Below, piece after piece: positions 62,301-64,000 of a stretch of 64,000 nucleotides of DNA. The notes beneath the pieces are model-generated. The model made no database searches. It had not been told where the DNA came from and saw only the letters and a list, made by a program, of their open reading frames with translations. Made by a program: the position numbers and the translations under genes. The stretch covers positions 1,922,001-1,986,000 of the forward strand of contig CBDCVN010000013.1 in the NCBI GenBank assembly GCA_965223045.1. Reading direction: 5' to 3'. Position 1 is the stretch's first letter. Every line of letters begins with the position of its first letter. This DNA is from CBDCVN01 sp965223045. Its GTDB lineage: Bacteria; Deinococcota; Deinococci; Deinococcales; Trueperaceae.

Positions 62301-64000
62301 TACAGGTCATAGAATCACTAGGTGCAAGAGTTGAACCATTAGCTGGGTTACAACTGAGACCATCAACACCTGGATCAGTAACTGTCACATTATCAAGTGT
62401 CGTATTACCAATATTGGTCGCTACTATTGTGTAGTTAATAATATCGCCAACAGCACTATAGCTTTGCTCTGTTGCTGTCTTGGTAATTGATAATTCTGGA
62501 TTCTGATCAGCAGGAACATCTTCATCATCACAAACTTCAGCAGCACCATCAGGACCATCGTCAACACAAGCGGTATTGAGATAGTTACCAGCATCTATAT
62601 CTGCCTGAGTAATTGTATGAGTCGCTGTACAGGTCATAGAATCACTAGGTGCAAGAGTTGAACCATTAGCTGGGTTACAACTGAGACCATCAACACCTGG
62701 ATCAGTAACTGTCACATTATCAAGTGTCGTATTACCAATATTGGTCGCTACTATTGTGTAGTTAATAATATCGCCAACAGCACTATAGCTTTGCTCTGTT
62801 GCTGTCTTGGTAATTGATAATTCTGGATTCTGATCAGCAGGAACATCTTCATCATCACAAACTTCAGCAGCACCATCAGGACCATCGTCAACACAAGCGG
62901 TATTGAGATAGTTACCAGCATCTATATCTGCCTGAGTAATTGTATGAGTCGCTGTACAGGTCATAGAATCACTAGGTGCAAGAGTTGAACCATTAGCTGG
63001 GTTACAACTGAGACCATCAACACCTGGATCAGTAACTGTCACATTATCAAGTGTCGTATTACCAATATTGGTCGCTACTATTGTGTAGTTAATAATATCG
63101 CCAACAGCACTATAGCTTTGCTCTGTTGCTGTCTTGGTAATTGATAATTCTGGATTCTGATCAGCAGGAACATCTTCATCATCACAAACTTCAGCAGCAC
63201 CATCAGGACCATCGTCAACACAAGCGGTATTGAGATAGTTACCAGCATCTATATCTGCCTGAGTAATTGTATGAGTCGCTGTACAGGTCATAGAATCACT
63301 AGGTGCAAGAGTTGAACCATTAGCTGGGTTACAACTGAGACCATCAACACCTGGATCAGTAACTGTCACATTATCAAGTGTCGTATTACCAATATTGGTC
63401 GCTACTATTGTGTAGTTAATAATATCGCCAACAGCACTATAGCTTTGCTCTGTTGCTGTCTTGGTAATTGATAATTCTGGATTCTGATCAGCAGGAACAT
63501 CTTCATCATCACAAACTTCAGCAGCACCATCAGGACCATCGTCAACACAAGCGGTATTGAGATAGTTACCAGCATCTATATCTGCCTGAGTAATTGTATG
63601 AGTCGCTGTACAGGTCATAGAATCACTAGGTGCAAGAGTTGAACCATTAGCTGGGTTACAACTGAGACCATCAACACCTGGATCAGTAACTGTCACATTA
63701 TCAAGTGTCGTATTACCAATATTGGTCGCTACTATTGTGTAGTTAATAATATCGCCAACAGCACTATAGCTTTGCTCTGTTGCTGTCTTGGTAATTGATA
63801 ATTCTGGATTCTGATCAGCAGGAACATCTTCATCATCACAAACTTCAGCAGCACCATCAGGACCATCGTCAACACAAGCGGTATTGAGATAGTTACCAGC
63901 ATCTATATCTGCCTGAGTAATTGTATGAGTCGCTGTACAGGTCATAGAATCACCAGGTGCAAGAGTTGAACCATTAGCTGGGTTACAACTGAGGCCATCA
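59380..64000 (-). CDS. giant repetitive surface protein (DUF11/DUF7507 repeats), 3' part
   Basis: The frame is open to the right edge, so the N-terminus is missing; at least 1,539 residues are present. The N-terminal visible part is a run of near-identical 109-residue beta-sandwich repeats: PELSITKTATEQSYSAVGDI, NYTIVATNIGNTTLDNVTVT, ITQADIDAGNYLNTACVDDG. Then come one diverged repeat (PDIQIIKDGAFQDENGDGNA), another (ALLKEFASS type) and a non-repetitive C-terminal domain with NGGPDMDDNPDWRIAEYEII. Such repeats occur in large bacterial adhesins and S-layer-like proteins. There is no LPXTG or other anchor at the C-terminus. An internal Met at 63945 is not the true start. Confidence 0.85.
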   Translation of the reverse strand, partial: DGLSCNPANGSTLAPGDSMTCTATHTITQADIDAGNYLNTACVDDGPDGAAEVCDDEDVPADQNPELSITKTATEQSYSAVGDIINYTIVATNIGNTTLDNVTVTDPGVDGLSCNPANGSTLAPSDSMTCTATHTITQADIDAGNYLNTACVDDGPDGAAEVCDDEDVPADQNPELSITKTATEQSYSAVGDIINYTIVATNIGNTTLDNVTVTDPGVDGLSCNPANGSTLAPSDSMTCTATHTITQADIDAGNYLNTACVDDGPDGAAEVCDDEDVPADQNPELSITKTATEQSYSAVGDIINYTIVATNIGNTTLDNVTVTDPGVDGLSCNPANGSTLAPSDSMTCTATHTITQADIDAGNYLNTACVDDGPDGAAEVCDDEDVPADQNPELSITKTATEQSYSAVGDIINYTIVATNIGNTTLDNVTVTDPGVDGLSCNPANGSTLAPSDSMTCTATHTITQADIDAGNYLNTACVDDGPDGAAEVCDDEDVPADQNPELSITKTATEQSYSAVGDIINYTIVATNIGNTTLDNVTVTDPGVDGLSCNPANGSTLAPSDSMTCTATHTITQADIDAGNYLNTACVDDGPDGAAEVCDDEDVPADQNPELSITKTATEQSYSAVGDIINYTIVATNIGNTTLDNVTVTDPGVDGLSCNPANGSTLAPSDSMTCTATHTITQADIDAGNYLNTACVDDGPDGAAEVCDDEDVPADQNPELSITKTATEQSYSAVGDIINYTIVATNIGNTTLDNVTVTDPGVDGLSCNPANGSTLAPSDSMTCTATHTITQADIDAGNYLNTACVDDGPDGAAEVCDDEDVPADQNPELSITKTATEQSYSAVGDIINYTIVATNIGNTTLDNVTVTDPGVDGLSCNPANGSTLAPSDSMTCTATHTITQADIDAGNYLNTACVDDGPDGAAEVCDDEDVPADQNPELSITKTATEQSYSAVGDIINYTIVATNIGNTTLDNVTVTDPGVDGLSCNPANGSTLAPSDSMTCTATHTITQADIDAGNYLNTACVDDGPDGAAEVCDDEDVPADQNPELSITKTATEQSYSAVGDIINYTIVATNIGNTTLDNVTVTDPGVDGLSCNPANGSTLAPSDSMTCTATHTITQADIDAGNYLNTACVDDGPDGAAEVCDDEDVPADQNPDIQIIKDGAFQDENGDGNADVGETISYTLDVTNTGNVTLSNVDVTDPLLGVVSCPSGNPIPTLAVGATENCTGSYAVTQADIDAGTVHNLATTTGDCPDGSVDCASNEDDHDEPLPQAPDHSLLKEFASSLVLVDDQSSFDLTYTNTGNVTLNNVVITDDINEKLSVDSVLISPQGACSVTGTNPQSLTCNNINDLAPGETVTVTVNFTANAIFSGLPLDPNQRKGVEYLFVFADINCILQGDTDPPPGSHVLTCDVDGDGIDEVYNDVAFADNGGNTVFFTPPPDIQGLANYDTMELHLSCSEVFFDGWATNGGPDMDDNPDWRIAEYEIIRYKPNPNNTKECGEVFLPINVENIALASATSVVAGLPIDIWSNSATVTIDNQ
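60537..64000 (-). repeat. 327-bp tandem repeats, ten complete and one partial
   Basis: Unit boundaries fall at 60537 and every 327 bp to 63807. Units appear identical base for base by reading; only the last, partial unit shows differences (caccaggtgc at about 63952 and gaggccatca at the edge). Total repeat number is unknown because the array leaves the window. Confidence 0.95.

Noticed and set aside
60537..64000. satellite or noncoding tandem repeat
   Set aside because: The 327-bp unit is a whole number of codons and encodes a clean beta-sandwich repeat with no stop.

Overview
The window is AT-rich bacterial DNA, under 40% GC by eye. The ExbB/ExbD pair, a TonB-like protein, several lipoprotein or secretion signals and a YceI protein point to a diderm cell. 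Several start codons sit 5 to 8 bases after a TANNNT box with no Shine-Dalgarno sequence, which suggests frequent leaderless mRNAs as known in Deinococcus-Thermus and Actinobacteria. I cannot name the organism. The palindrome CTCGAG occurs about 46 times by hand count in the first 43 kb, in all reading frames, and not at all in the last 21 kb. This suggests an iterated genomic palindrome in the backbone and a right-hand part of different history.

Region 1 (0-2.6 kb) is accessory: a PIN toxin with a small partner, a frameshifted acetyltransferase, a DUF433/DUF5615 toxin-antitoxin pair, and three copies of a dispersed repeat of about 80 bp. Region 2 (2.7-8.6 kb) has a secreted heparinase II/III-like lyase, a TA-flanked MITE, a secreted PQQ-type sugar dehydrogenase and an acyltransferase-3/SGNH membrane protein. 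Region 3 (9-17.6 kb) is a set of four genes (small unknown, DUF4132, SWIM zinc finger, DUF5691) related to the E. coli yeh/MolR genes, converging on icd. Region 4 (19-33 kb) is rich in secreted proteins: a five-repeat MVL-type lectin, three neighbours sharing a C...CV...TA domain (one with a cupin, one with two YceI domains), stress-type membrane proteins near an HxlR regulator, a 1,418-residue unknown protein with an internal duplication, and a tail-collar-like secreted protein. Region 5 (33-42 kb) is housekeeping and envelope: hisIE, a small membrane protein, DUF445, a RodZ-like protein, psuG, cysC, then exbB-exbD and a TonB-like/DUF3048 fusion with fourteen 45-bp repeats.

Region 6 (43.5-59.1 kb) is the most unusual part. 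It holds seven near-identical Rpn-family (PD-(D/E)XK) nuclease genes, six of them in a tandem array of about 1.1-kb units, plus a broken eighth copy. With them are two copies of an AAA-ATPase/PD-(D/E)XK gene and one intact and one deleted copy of a coiled-coil DUF3782-type nuclease gene. Array spacing differs almost only by the number of 12-bp repeats encoding REEG (2 to 7 per gene) and by one MITE. About 10.5 kb of this block lies between two 52-bp direct repeats that look like the split halves of a CopG-type antitoxin gene. An astacin-type metalloprotease lipoprotein sits between the two nuclease blocks. Region 7 (59.4-64 kb) is the 3' part of a giant surface protein with ten complete and one partial 327-bp repeats, running off the right edge.

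I saw no rRNA, tRNA, CRISPR array, integrase or complete transposase gene.
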